Of a stretch of DNA of 64,000 bases, positions 10,849 to 20,506 are shown piece after piece. This stretch comes from Calamus simplicifolius (lineage: Eukaryota; Streptophyta; Magnoliopsida; Arecales; Arecaceae). Both the position numbers and the translations under genes were made by a program. The notes beneath the pieces were generated by a model that searched no databases, was not told the origin of the DNA, and saw nothing but the letters and a program-made list of their open reading frames with translations. The number at the start of each line of letters is the position of its first letter. Within the stretch, counting starts at the first letter, position 1. The DNA lies in NCBI GenBank assembly GCA_900491605.1, contig UESW01004555.1, forward strand, positions 206,118-270,117. Direction: 5' to 3'.

Positions 10849-11295
10849 TGCTCTGTTTGGATGGAGAGAAAAGTGGGAGGAAAGAAAACTGGGAGGAAAG
10901 AAAAGTGGAAGGAAAGAAAATTAAAGAGAAAATATTTTCTCTCCTTCTGTTTGGATGAGTGAGAGAAAAATAGAGAGGAGAGAAAAGTTGATAATTTACA
11001 ATGACAATAATATCCTTGCTATAGATGATAAAAAAAATGATCGATCGTTTTTTTTGAAAGGGTCAATATTGGAATAAAAAAAAAGAGCACTTTTGAGTTT
11101 TCTCTCTGAAATCTCTTCGATTTCGAAGAGAAAACTTTTATGTAGGGCCCACCACTTTTTTCCCTCTATTTTCCCCTCTAGTTTTCTTTCCTTCCGACTT
11201 TTCTCTCTATCCAAACAAGATAAATTTCATTTTCTCTCCTATTTTTCCTCCTAGTTTTCTTTCCTCCCTAGTTTTCTCTCCATCCAAATAGAGGG
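10849..11295. mobile_element. Tourist-like MITE (PIF/Harbinger type), TAA target duplication
   Basis: 447 bp with terminal inverted repeats TGCTCTGTTTGGATGGAGAG and, reading inward from the other end, CCCTCTATTTGGATGGAGAG. The inverted match continues through the GGGAGGAAAGAAA stretch. It is flanked by TAA at 10846-10848 and TAA at 11296-11298. A three-base TAA/TTA duplication and non-coding AT-rich interior fit a Tourist MITE moved in trans by a Harbinger transposase. No coding capacity. Confidence 0.88.
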
Positions 11296-11298
11296 TAA

Positions 11299-11653
11299 GG
11301 CTCAAGCCCTGCCGCAGCCATGGACAACGGCCGATCTTCGTCAACTTCGTGGAGCCTCGACAGAAACCAGCTATCGGACCCTATTTTGGACCTTTTAGCT
11401 GCCTCTGACTTCTTCGGAAGCTCTCAGTTCGGCCACGGATGACTCCGTCCCAGTGCTCTACGGCCTCTCCTATCTTCAACTCCCAAATCCCCTGCTTCCA
11501 GTCCTAGCCACAGTCGTCCCCATCGCCCTTCTTTGGATCCTTCGGATCCATGTCCTAGCTCTCCACGAACGGCCATCTCCTAGCTCCTGCCTTTCTCTCA
11601 GTGTTGTTATGAGGAGCTTGGTCTAGAATCAATTAATTAGTCAGCACCGTTCT
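11299..11653 (+). repeat. Element X 3' LTR, segment 1
   Basis: 11323-11648 aligns with 3677-4000 in the 5' LTR (shared GAAACCAGCTATCG, GGACCTTTTAGC, TCTCCACGAACGGCC, GAATTAATTAGTCAGCACC). It is broken at GTTCT (11649-11653) by the 12.7 kb Tat element and resumes at 24371. The exact LTR start is not resolved; it may lie upstream of the MITE. Confidence 0.72.
11649..11653. other. Target site duplication GTTCT (partner at 24371-24375)
   Basis: GTTCT precedes the LTR start TGATATGACTG and recurs directly after the 3' LTR end GGCGTCATCA. The paralogous position in X's 5' LTR (near 4010) carries one related ATTCC followed by GGACT, as expected for the unfilled site. Confidence 0.93.
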
Positions 11654-12836
11654 TGATATGACTGATCCCAGAGTCGTCAGAAGGAAACGGGGTTCACTGT
11701 CATTTCCCCACCCCCGGGACCCCCTCGGGGTCGGGGGGTGGGGCCCTCATTTCTTAACCCCGGGGCCCCCACCGACCTCGGGGTTCACCATCATTCCTCT
11801 ACCCCGGCACCCCCTCGGGGTCGGGGGAGGTCATCATTTCTTAACCCCGGGGCCCCCACCGGCCTCGGGGTTCACCGTCGTTCCTCCATCCCGGCACCCC
11901 CTCGGGGTCGGGGGAGGTCATCATTTCTTAACCCCGGGGCCCCCACCGGCCTCGGGGTTCACCGTCATTCCTCTACCCCGGCACCCCCTCGGGGTCGGGG
12001 GAGGTCATCATTTCTTAACCCCGAGACCCCCACCGGTCTCGGGTGCACCATCATTCCCTCCACCCCGGCACCCCCTCGGGGTCGGGGGAGGTCATCATTT
12101 CTTAACCCCGAGACCCCCACCGGTCTCGGGGTGCACTGTCATTCCCCCACCCCCGGTATCCCCTCGGGGTCGGGGGGGGGGGGGGGGGTCATCAACGATC
12201 AACACGTAACTCAACTGCCAAGGAAAACAGCAAATATCAGGTGGCACGACACTTATACATGATTTTCAGCGCATGACCATGCTTCGCTGCAGCGTACCAT
12301 TCAGCACTTCCGTGATTGAGCCCCGTTACGGAGGGCCATGCCTCATAACGGTGTTTGGCGCGTTGCATGTCCCTGTACATGGCCATACCTTACTGCAGCG
12401 TACGGCACGCTATTGCTTGCAACTGTGCTTGGTCCCATCAGCTGGCGGCGCGCACCGCATGCCTTCGCGGCCACTGGACACGTAAAATATCATATCCACA
12501 AAGGGTACGAAATGTCTCCGGCACGTACGGCTATAGTACGAGGGCAATCTCCTCAGATTGTAAGATAAGGTATTCAAGCCAATATAAGGACGAGAGCTAG
12601 CGCGGTAAGAAGGATCTGAACTCTGGTTTTTCTCAGCTTTCTTCCTCCCAGCAAAAACCCTAACCGCCTCAGCTCCTTTTCACTGGAGCGGTTCCTTGTC
12701 TGAACCCAAGCCACTAACTTGATCGTCGGAGGGTCCCCACCGGTGCCACCGGTCCCCGGGGACTTTTTTTGCAGGATTCCCAGGAGCGAGACGTCCGTTT
12801 CCCCCGACGCTCGAAGGAGGTGACTTGGCGTCATCA
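11654..12836 (+). repeat. Tat element 5' LTR
   Basis: 1,183 bp from TGATATGACTGATCCC to GACTTGGCGTCATCA. The first third is a GC-rich array of 87-bp units. The middle (12190-12600) carries the less repetitive region, and the 3' part holds GGAGGGTCCCCACCGG and the TTTTTTGCAGGATTCC end shared in form with the LTR at 57340-57420. It differs from the 3' LTR by scattered substitutions and by the length of a G run (17 here, 12 there). Confidence 0.95.
11700..12188 (+). repeat. 87-bp tandem repeats inside the LTR
   Basis: About five units, each with CCCCTCGGGGTCGGGGGAGG, then TCATCATTTCTTAACCCCGG and a CCCCCACCGGCCTCGGGG stretch. CTCGGGG anchors fall at 11814, 11901 and 11988, exactly 87 bases apart. 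CCCCTCGGGG and CCGG-rich segments are self-complementary. The array closes with a run of 17 G. Since 87 is a multiple of 3, overlapping frames stay open, but these are not genes. Confidence 0.9.
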
Positions 12837-12838
12837 GA

Positions 12839-12858
12839 TTGGCGCGCCAGGAAGGGGG
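12839..12858 (+). other. Primer binding site of the Tat element
   Basis: TTGGCGCGCCAGGAAGGGGG, two bases after the 5' LTR. Same sequence as in element X. The cognate tRNA cannot be named from this window alone. Confidence 0.85.
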
Positions 12859-12919
12859 GTGCAAGAAAGACATCGAACCAGCTGCCTTCTTCTTTCTCCT
12901 GCCTTCAAGACTTCGAAGC

Positions 12920-14617
12920 CATGATGACTACTCGAACGAAGGGAGTTTCAATCGGTCGCGCTGGGGGGCAGCACTGCGGTGCTGGTCCACCCGCGGAAGC
13001 CCCCCCGGCTCTCACATCCATCTATCCAGAGCCTTCGGATCTCCAGGGGGCAGGGCCTTCTGCTCCGTCAAAGGACGCCCCCGCGCCTACTTCGCAGCGG
13101 CTCCAGGAGGATCGACTCAGCCTTGGCCACGCAGGTCCAGTCGTTGACTGCGATGGTTCAAGGTCTGCAGCACCAGCAGGCGGCCTTGCGGCAGCCAGAG
13201 CCGAACCCGTCCGCCCCAGGGGTGGTGCAGCCTAGCCAGCACTCCACCCGCCGGAGGTCGCCGTTCCTGCAGATCATCACCGCCGATCTCCGGCCAAGCC
13301 ACATCCCCGCAAAGCATCCAAAAGGCTCCGGTCTCCCTCTCACCACGCCAGCGTCTCTCCTAAACGGCGGCACGGAAAGGAGGCGGAGCGCACGCGCCGG
13401 CATCGCCGCCCCCGCTCTTCTTCTGAGTCTTCGGGGGAGGGCTCCTTTGATGGCCGGATGCCTCGCCGAGCTGAGCGTCGACTCGAGGAGTGCAACCAGA
13501 AGCTGGAGGAGCTCAGCCGTCGGATCACTCACCTGCCGGAGACTGATTATGACAGTCGGCCTCCTCTATCTCGCCGCATCATGGAAGAGCCTATCTCCAC
13601 CAGGTTTCGTCTTCCTCAACTGGACCCTTACGACGGGACCACGGACCCCCTAGACCATTTGGAGAGCTATAAGGTGCTTATGCAAGTTCAGGGGGCCACT
13701 GACTCGCTCATGTGTGTTGCTTTCCCGGCTACCCTGAAAAAAGCTGCCCGGGCTTGGTATTCACGCCTGCCGCCACGAAGCATCGACTCCTTCCGCCAGT
13801 TGGAGAGGGCTTTTCTGGCCACTTTGACGCCTGCCGGAAGATTCCAAGGGTGGCAGATAGCCTGTTCACCGTGCAGCAGAAGAACGGCGAGACCCTACGG
13901 GACTACGTTGCCCGGTTCAAGGAGGCCGCCTTGGAAGTCTACAACCTGGAGGACTCGGTGGCAACCCTGGCTTTGAAGCGGGGGCTTCGCCCTTCACGCT
14001 TCGCATACTCTCTTGACAAGAAGCCGCCGGGCTCCTACTCCGAACTTTTGATCCGCGCCCAAAAGTACATCCGGGCGGACGAAGCTGACTTTTCCCGGCG
14101 TGAAGCCGGCGGGAGTATACCCCGGAAGCCAACCCAGCCAGAACCTGCGGAAGCCCGCCCCAGGAGGCCCGAGCCTCCTCGCCGACCAGACAACCATCCT
14201 CGACCTCCTGCACCGAGAGACGGGCCTTACACCCCGCTGCTTGCTCCAATATCCTAGATCCTGCTCGAGATCGAAGGGGAGCCTTATCTACAACGCCCTC
14301 CTCCTTTCAACCCGAAGATCCCCAGGAACAAAAACCTCTACTGCCGCTACCACCGGGACCATGGCCACAACACCGACGACTGCCGGCAGCTGAAGAAGGC
14401 CATTGAAGACCTTATTCAACAGGGCCATCTGAGGAAGTTTGTTCAAAGGAATAACCCGGGAGCTCCTGGCCCCTCAGCACCCGCGCCACCGGTGATCGAC
14501 AACGCCCCGACGGAGAAGACAGTGGCAATGATTTCCTGGGGGGCAGGAGGCCCGGCAAAGAAGCCAAGAGGAGAGGAAGGGGTAGATGCTGTAATTCCTT
14601 TTTTCAAAAGGACTTAG
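12920..14617 (+). pseudogene. gag: Tat gag, broken by frameshifts and a stop
   Basis: Structural polyprotein. The first Met pair lies at 12920-12926 (MMTTRTKGVSIGRAGG). A Gln-rich coiled segment (VQSLTAMVQGLQHQQAAL) follows in another frame near 13130-13200. An Arg/Ser-rich stretch leads to a third frame from about 13290 with the capsid block PQLDPYDGTTDPLDHLESYK and AWYSRLPPRSIDSF. Near 13830 a one-base slip moves the frame again; it then carries KIPRVADSLF and YVARFKEAALEVYNLEDSVA. A TAG at 14255-14257 interrupts this, after which a zinc knuckle (CRYHRDHGHNTDDC) is visible near 14325-14370. At least three frameshifts and one stop. The homologous block at 58201 is intact at the 13830 site, supporting a real slip here. 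Confidence 0.9.
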
Positions 14618-15189
14618 AGGGAATTGTAAATAAAGATGATGATAGCGTCGTCGTATCCATGACGATCGCTAAGCACCCTGTAAAAAGAATCTTAGTCGAC
14701 AGTGGAAGCTCTGTAGATGTTTTGAATTACGACGCCTTTGTCCGCATGAACCTGTCGCATGATTTACTTCGACCTGTCGTCACACCTTTGATGGGGTTCA
14801 CAGGAGATTCCGTGAGGGTCGAGGGGGAAATTACTCTCCCCATGACGGCCGGGACGGCTCCGTGCCAAAGCACTGTCCTTATAAAATTTCTGGTGGTACG
14901 AGTGCCCCTGGCGTACAACGCAATTCTTGGGCGGCCCGGGCTCAACCTCTTGGATGCCGTCATATCGACCAAGAGGCTCCTTGTGAGATTCCCGACCGGC
15001 AGAGGGGTCGGCGAGATGCGAGGAGAGCAGGGCCTGCCGGCACTTTGCTATCATTTGGCCCCCAGTCCCCAGGAGGTGGCACTTGCACAGCCATCTGCAC
15101 CGACGCCCGAGGCCCTTGACCCACGAGACTTAGAGGAGGGGGGAACCGGCCGAGCAGCTACTCACCTTCCCCCTCGGGGAGGACCCTGA
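14618..15189 (+). pseudogene. pol: Tat pol: aspartic protease region
   Basis: The frame DLEGIVNKDDDSVVVSMTIAK enters from 14610 and runs to a TGA at 15187-15189. The active-site motif LVDSGSSVDVL has its Asp codon at 14698-14700. YNAILGRPGLNLL follows about 75 residues later, the usual plant gypsy protease end. The protease would cleave Gag-Pol inside the particle. A run of T near 14602 puts gag and protease in different frames; this may be decay or a natural gag/pol frame change. The frame stops before RT, so another shift near 15185 is needed. Confidence 0.88.
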
Positions 15190-16622
15190 GCGGACGGTCC
15201 GTGTTGGGGCCTTGCTTCCGGACGAGGCTCGGGACCGGCTCCTTGCGTTTCTGCGGGCCAACGTCGACGTCTTCGCATGGTCTGCGTCCGACATGCCCGG
15301 GATCCCGGAGGAGGTGATTACACATCAGCTCAACATTCGACCGGAGTGCCGGCCCGTCAGACAGAAGAAAAGGAGTTTTGCCCCGGACCGGCAGAAGGCT
15401 GTAGACGAGGAGGTGCGGAAGCTGCTGGCGGCAGGCCACATTCGCGAGGTGCGATACCCCGACTGGTTGGCAAACGTCGTGATGGTTCGCAAGGCCAGCG
15501 GAAGCTGGAGAATGTGCGTGGACTTCACCGACCTCAATAAGGCGTGCCCCAAGGACAGCTTTCCGCTCCCCCGAATCGACCAGCTGGTGGACGCCACCTC
15601 CGGGCATGGGACGCTCAGCTTCATGGATGCGTTCTCGGGGTATAATCAAATCAGAATGAGCCGGCGGATGAAGAAGCAACCTCCTTTGTCACGGAGAAGG
15701 GGATCTACTGCTACAGGGTGATGCCCTTTGGACTGAAAAATGCCGGGGCTACTTATCAAAGATTAATGAATAAGATTTTTGAAGACCAGCTGGGGCGCAA
15801 CATGGAGGTATATGTGGATGACATGCTGACCAAGAGCACCAATGTAGAAGACCATGTAACCGACCTCGAGGAAACTTTCAACAATCTGCGCCGATACCGG
15901 ATGAAGCTCAACCCCCACAAATGCGCCTTCGGAGTAGCAGCTGGCAAGTTCCTGGGTTTCATGGTGACCCAGCGCGGGATCGAAGCCAACCCCGACAAGA
16001 TCAGAGCCATCCTGGAGATGCGGCCTCCGATCAGCAAGAAGGAGGTGCAACGCCTGACGGGGAGGGTGGCGGCCTTGAGTCGTTTCATGTCAAGGTCGGC
16101 GGAGAGGTGCCTGCCCTTCTTCAAGGCGCTGCGCAAGATTAATGGCTTCGAGTGGACGAAAGAGTGTCAGGGGAATTGAAGCAGTTTCTCTCCACTCCTC
16201 TACTGTCCAAGCCTGTAGGTGGGGAGGAGCTCTTTTTATATCTGGCTGCTTCCCCCGAGGCCGTTAGCTCCGTGCTTGTGCGCATGGGTACCGACGGAGT
16301 CCAGAGGCCAATCTATTATACCAGCAAGGTACTCCATGACGCTGAGACCAGGTATTCAAAAACCGAGAAGATTATCTTCGCCCTGGTGGTCTCTACTCAG
16401 CGCCTTCGGCCTTATTTTCAAGCTCACCCCATCGTGGTGCTTACGGATCAGCCCCTGCGAGCTATCCTGTCTCGCCCCGACACCTCCGGCCGGCTGGCTA
16501 AATGGGCCATCAAGCTAAGCGAGTTCGACCTGTCCATCCGGCCAAGATCAGCCATGAAGTCCCAGGTGTTGGCGGATTTCCTAGTCGAATGCTCCTGGAC
16601 CGAGAAGGACGTGGAGGAGGCG
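15190..16622 (+). pseudogene. pol: Tat pol: reverse transcriptase and RNase H, frameshifted
   Basis: RT begins in frame 15212-15721 (VDVFAWSASDMPGIP, then NVVMVRKASGSWRMCVDFTD, LNKACPKDSFPLPRID, FMDAFSGYNQIRM). A shift near 15660 moves it to the frame of 15718-16179, with MPFGLKNAGATYQRLMN and the catalytic YVDD at 15811-15822. Another shift near 16160 leads to 16152-16859, whose first part is RNase H (LFLYLAASPEAVSSVLVR, RYSKTEKIIFALV, VVLTDQPLRAIL, VLADFLVEC). These enzymes copy the RNA genome into DNA. At least two indels break the reading, so no active enzyme is expected from this copy. Confidence 0.93.
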
Positions 16623-16659
16623 CGACCGGAGGAGTTTGTGGACCCTCCCTTATCGGGAG

Positions 16660-17236
16660 AGACGGAGGACTGGATCCTGCATGTAGATGGAGCGGCAAAC
16701 TCTCAAGGGAGTGGAGCCGGACTCATTCTTGCGAGCCCGGAGGGAGACGTGGTGGAATACGCTCTCAGATTCCAGTTCCCAGCGACCAATAATCAGGCGG
16801 AATACGAAGCCCTGCTGGCGGGGATGAGACTAGCTAGGAGCTGGGCGCGGGGCGCTTGAGGCCTTCACAGACTCTCAACTTTTTCTGGACAAGTTGCCGG
16901 GGAGTACGAGGCTAGGGACCCGACCATGTCCCGCTACTTGAGCAAGGTGCAGTCCCAGGCGTCTCATTTTTCTTATTTCCGCGTCAGCTATATCCCCAGG
17001 GCAGAGAATGCCAGGGCTGATGCGCTGTCCCGTTTGGCCACTTCGGTCGACGGGACGTTGGGAAGAACGTACGTGGAGCACCTACAAGTCCCAAGCATCG
17101 AGGCCACGGATGAAGTGCTACCAGTGGAGCAGGAGCCCTCCTGGATGGATGCCTACATCCGATACTTGACTGACGGCGCTCTCCCGAGGGACCCGCAGAG
17201 GCCAAGCTGCTCAAACGAAGGGCCCCGAGATTCTTG
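16660..17236 (+). pseudogene. pol: Tat pol: second (archaeal-type) RNase H-like domain
   Basis: After the ordinary RNase H there is a further domain starting WILHVDGAANSQGSGAGLIL (about 16670-16730) with the NNQAEYEALLAGM block and a downstream IPRAENARADALSRLA block near 16990-17040. An extra RNase H of this kind is a known mark of the Tat lineage. A TGA at 16857-16859 and a short out-of-frame stretch (EAFTDSQLF in another frame) separate the two halves, so two compensating indels lie at about 16850-16890. Confidence 0.85.
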
Positions 17237-18372
17237 ATGATGGACGGGAAGCTTTATCGGAGATCATTCTCATATCCGGTCCTTAGATGTGTGGGGCCAG
17301 CAGAATCAGATTACATCCTCAGGGAGATCCATGAAGGCGTATGCGGGAGTCATCTGGGGGGCAGAGCCCTGGCTTACAAGGCCCTGCGCCAAGGGTACTT
17401 TTGGTTGACAATGAAGGAGGACGCGGCCGAGCTTGTCAAGAGGTGTGATAGCTGCCAACGTCATGCCAATATCCAGCGACAACCGACATCTAACCTGACC
17501 CCCTGGTGGCGCCTTGGCCCTTTGCCCAGTGGGGTATGGATATCTTGGGTCCGTTTCCCCCGGCTTCCGGGCAGCGGAAGTTCCTCTTGGTGGCGGTGGA
17601 CCACTTCACCAAGTGGGTTGAAGCTGAGGCTCTGGCCAAGATTACCGAGAGCAAAGTGAGATCTTTTTTCTGGAAGTCAATCATATGCCGGTTCGGGCTG
17701 CCGCGCACACTGGTCACTGATAATGGCCGTCAGTTTGACAACGCACCTTTCCGGGAGTTCTGCTCCGAGCTGGGCATCTGTCAGAGGTTCACCTCCGTCG
17801 GGCATCCTCAAACCAACGGGGCAGCTGAAGTGACTAACCGGATCATCCTCCAGGGACTAAAGACTCGACTGGATGGCTGCAAGGGACGATGGGTAGAGGA
17901 GCTCCCCAACGTGCTATGGGCTTATCATACAACGCCACGAACCCCCACCGGCGAAACGCCATTCAGCTTGGTCTTTGGCTCTGAGGCTGTTATTCCTGTG
18001 GAGATTGGAGCACCCAGCCCCCGGGTGGAGGCTTACAGTGAAGAAGGTAACCCCGACCAACTGCGAGCCAACCTCGACCTGGTGGAGGAAGTGCGGGACA
18101 GGGCGCGGCTTCGAATGGCAGCCTACCGGCAACGGGCCGCAAAATACTACAACGCACGCGTGCGCCCCCGGATGTTCCTACCAGGAGATCTAGTCCTTAG
18201 ACGGGCGGAGGTCTCAAAGCCAACTGAGGGAGGCAAGCTGGCCCCTAACTGGGAGGGGCCTTACCGAATCACCGAGACGCTCCACCACGGGGCTTATAAA
18301 GTTGAAGAACTTGATGGGACGCCTCTCCCTAGGACGTGGAATGCAGATAACCTCCGTCGGTATTATCAGTAA
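17234..18372 (+). pseudogene. pol: Tat pol: integrase, split in two frames
   Basis: Frame 17234-17659 carries the zinc-binding H2C2 region (REIHEGVCGSHLGGRALAYK, then CDSCQRHANIQRQP). A shift near 17505 leads to frame 17506-18372 (288 codons) with the catalytic core: WGMDILGPFP, VTDNGRQFDN and the Glu in TNGAAEVTNRI. Next comes YHTTPRTPTGETPFSLVFG and a C-terminal PGDLVLRR...KLAPNWEGPYRI...YKVEELDG module. I see no chromodomain after it, consistent with Tat and not chromovirus. Pol ends with TAA at 18370-18372. Confidence 0.93.
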
Positions 18373-18479
18373 CAAATTTCTTTTTCATGATTAAGCAACT
18401 TTCCCGTGTTCACTTGGGTTTTCGCCCCTTGTCAATATTAACAAGTCAATTTTAGCTACCTAAATTTTCACAGAAAAGC

Positions 18480-20080
18480 CCAGCACCCCGTTGACACTCA
18501 AAGCCCTGCACTAGCCAGGCACAAAGCCCAGTGTACCACTGGCAGAGCAGTGTGCCACTGGCTCTCAACAACAAAAGCCCGGCGCCCTATCAGCACTCAA
18601 AGCCCTGCACTAGCTAGGCACAAAGCCCAGTGTACCACTGGCAGAGCAGTGTGCCACTGGCTCTCAACAACAAAAGCCCGGTGCTCCGTCGGCACTCAAA
18701 GCCCTGCACTAGCCAGGCACAAAGCCCAGTGTACCACTGGCAGAGCAGTGTGCCACTGGCTCTCAACAACAAAAGCCCGGCGCTCCGTCGGCACTCAAAG
18801 CCCTGCACTAGCCAGGCACAAAGCCCAGTGTACCACTGGCAGAGCAGTGTGCCACTGGCTCTCAACAACAAAAGCCCGGCGCCCGTCGGCACTCAAAGCC
18901 CTGCACTAGCCAGGCACAAAGCCCAGTGTACCACTGGCAGAGCAGTGTGCCACTGGCTCTCAACAACAAAAGCCCGGCGCCCCGTCGGCACTCAAAGCCC
19001 TGCACTAGCCAGGCACAAAGCCCAGTGTACCACTGGCAGAGCAGTGTGCCACTGGCTCTCAACAACAAAAGCCCGCGCCCCGTCGGCACTCAAAGCCCTG
19101 CACTAGCCAGGCACAAAGCCCAGTGTACCACTGGCAGAGCAGTGTGCCACTGGCTCTCAACAACAAAAGCCCGGCGCCCCGTCGGCACTCAAAGCCCTGC
19201 ACTAGCCAGGCACAAGGCCCAGTGTACCACTGGCAGAGCAGTGTGCCACTGGCTCTCAACAACAAAAGCCCGGCGCTCCATCGGCACTCAAAGCCCTGCA
19301 CTAGCCAGGCACAAAGCCCAGTGTACCACTGGCAGAGCAGTGTGCCATTGGCTCTCAACAACAAAAGCCCGGCGCTCCGTCGGCACTCAAAGCCCTGCAC
19401 TAGCCAGGCACAAAGCCCAGTGTACCACTGGCAGAGCAGTGTGCCACTGGCTCTCAACAACAAAAGCCCGGCGCTCCGTCGGCACTCAAAGCCCTGCACT
19501 AGCCAGGCACAAAGCCCAGTGTACCACTGGCAAAGCAGTGTGCCACTGACTCTCAACAACGAAAGCCCGGTGCCCCGTTGGCACTCAAAGCCCTGCACTA
19601 GCCAGGCACAAAGCCCAGTGTACCACTGGCAGAGCAGTGTGCCACTGGCTCTCAACAACAAAAGCCCGGCGCCCCGTCGGCACTCAAAGCCCTGCACTAG
19701 CCAGGCACAAAGCCCAGTGTACCACTGGCAGAGCAGTGTACCACTAGCTCTCAACAACAAAAGCCCGGCGCCCCGTCGGCACTCAAAGCCCTGCACTAGC
19801 CAGGCACAAAGCCCAGTGTACCACTGGCAGAGCAGTGTGCCACTGGCTCTCAACAACAAAAGCCCGACGCTCCGTCGGCACTCAAAGCCCTGCACTAGCC
19901 AGGCACAAAGCCCAGTGTACCACTGGCAGAGCAGTGTGCCACTAGCTCTCAACAACAAAAGCCCGGCGCCTCGTCGGCACTCGAAGCCCTCTCTAATCAG
20001 GCATAAAGCCCGGCGCCCCGTCGGCACTCGAATCCCTGCTCTAATCAGGCATAAAGCCCGGCTAACCACCGGCGGAGCGG
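18480..20080 (+). repeat. 99-bp tandem array between pol and the antisense ORF
   Basis: About 16 units of CACTCAAAGCCCTGCACTAG followed by CCAGGCACAAAGCCCAGTG, CACTGGCAGAGCAGTGTGCC and CTCAACAACAAAAGCCCGGC. Anchors at 18692 and 18791 are exactly 99 apart; one unit is 98. Identity between units is very high, and the last two decay after about 19980. Because 99 is divisible by 3, long frames stay open on both strands (up to 355 codons plus, 336 codons minus). I read these as by-products. Tandem repeats in this region are known in Tat/Ogre elements and can seed satellites. Confidence 0.95.
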
Positions 20081-20506
20081 TGCATCAACGATTCGTCGCG
20101 GTCAAGACCCGACACCCTACCGATCAAACCAAAGCTAAGTCCCGCGAGCATCAAGCTGCGCTCCAGACCAACACCAGGTCCAATACTTGACCGGGCGTTA
20201 CGCCTATAGCTCCGAGGGAGCCTACCGGCCTAATCCCCGACCAGCGGTGCCCCCGCTCCCAAGATTCAACCCTACCTAGCTCTAACTCGCGGGTTCATGT
20301 AACTAAGACGGAGTGGCGTAGGTGGGGAGGTGTCCCCCAGAATCGTCGGGACGAATAGAGTCGTGGGCCACATGTCAATCAACAAAGTCAACAACAGTTC
20401 AAAAATCGTTGAGAAGGGTATTTTCATTAACGAAGAAGGATTACAAAACTCCGACATAGTCGGGCTTACAGAAGCAAGAAAAGACAGCAAGATAATGGGC
20501 GCAAAC

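Noticed and set aside
11658..12262. Overlapping 183- and 174-codon ORFs in the 5' LTR (and 23198-23742 in the 3' LTR)
   Set aside because: They lie within the LTR and derive from the 87-bp repeats. The Pro/Gly/His-rich peptides are repeat artefacts.
12979..18372. Endogenous pararetrovirus (caulimovirid) origin for the RT-bearing region
   Set aside because: LTRs, a target duplication, an integrase and a second RNase H are present in Tat order, and no movement protein is seen. This is a Ty3/gypsy retrotransposon.
18550..20190. Long ORFs on both strands (up to 355 and 336 codons) as repeat-protein genes
   Set aside because: They exist because the 99-bp unit is divisible by 3 and lacks stops. 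They overlap on opposite strands, sit in the post-pol region of a retrotransposon, and have no unique flanking coding sequence.
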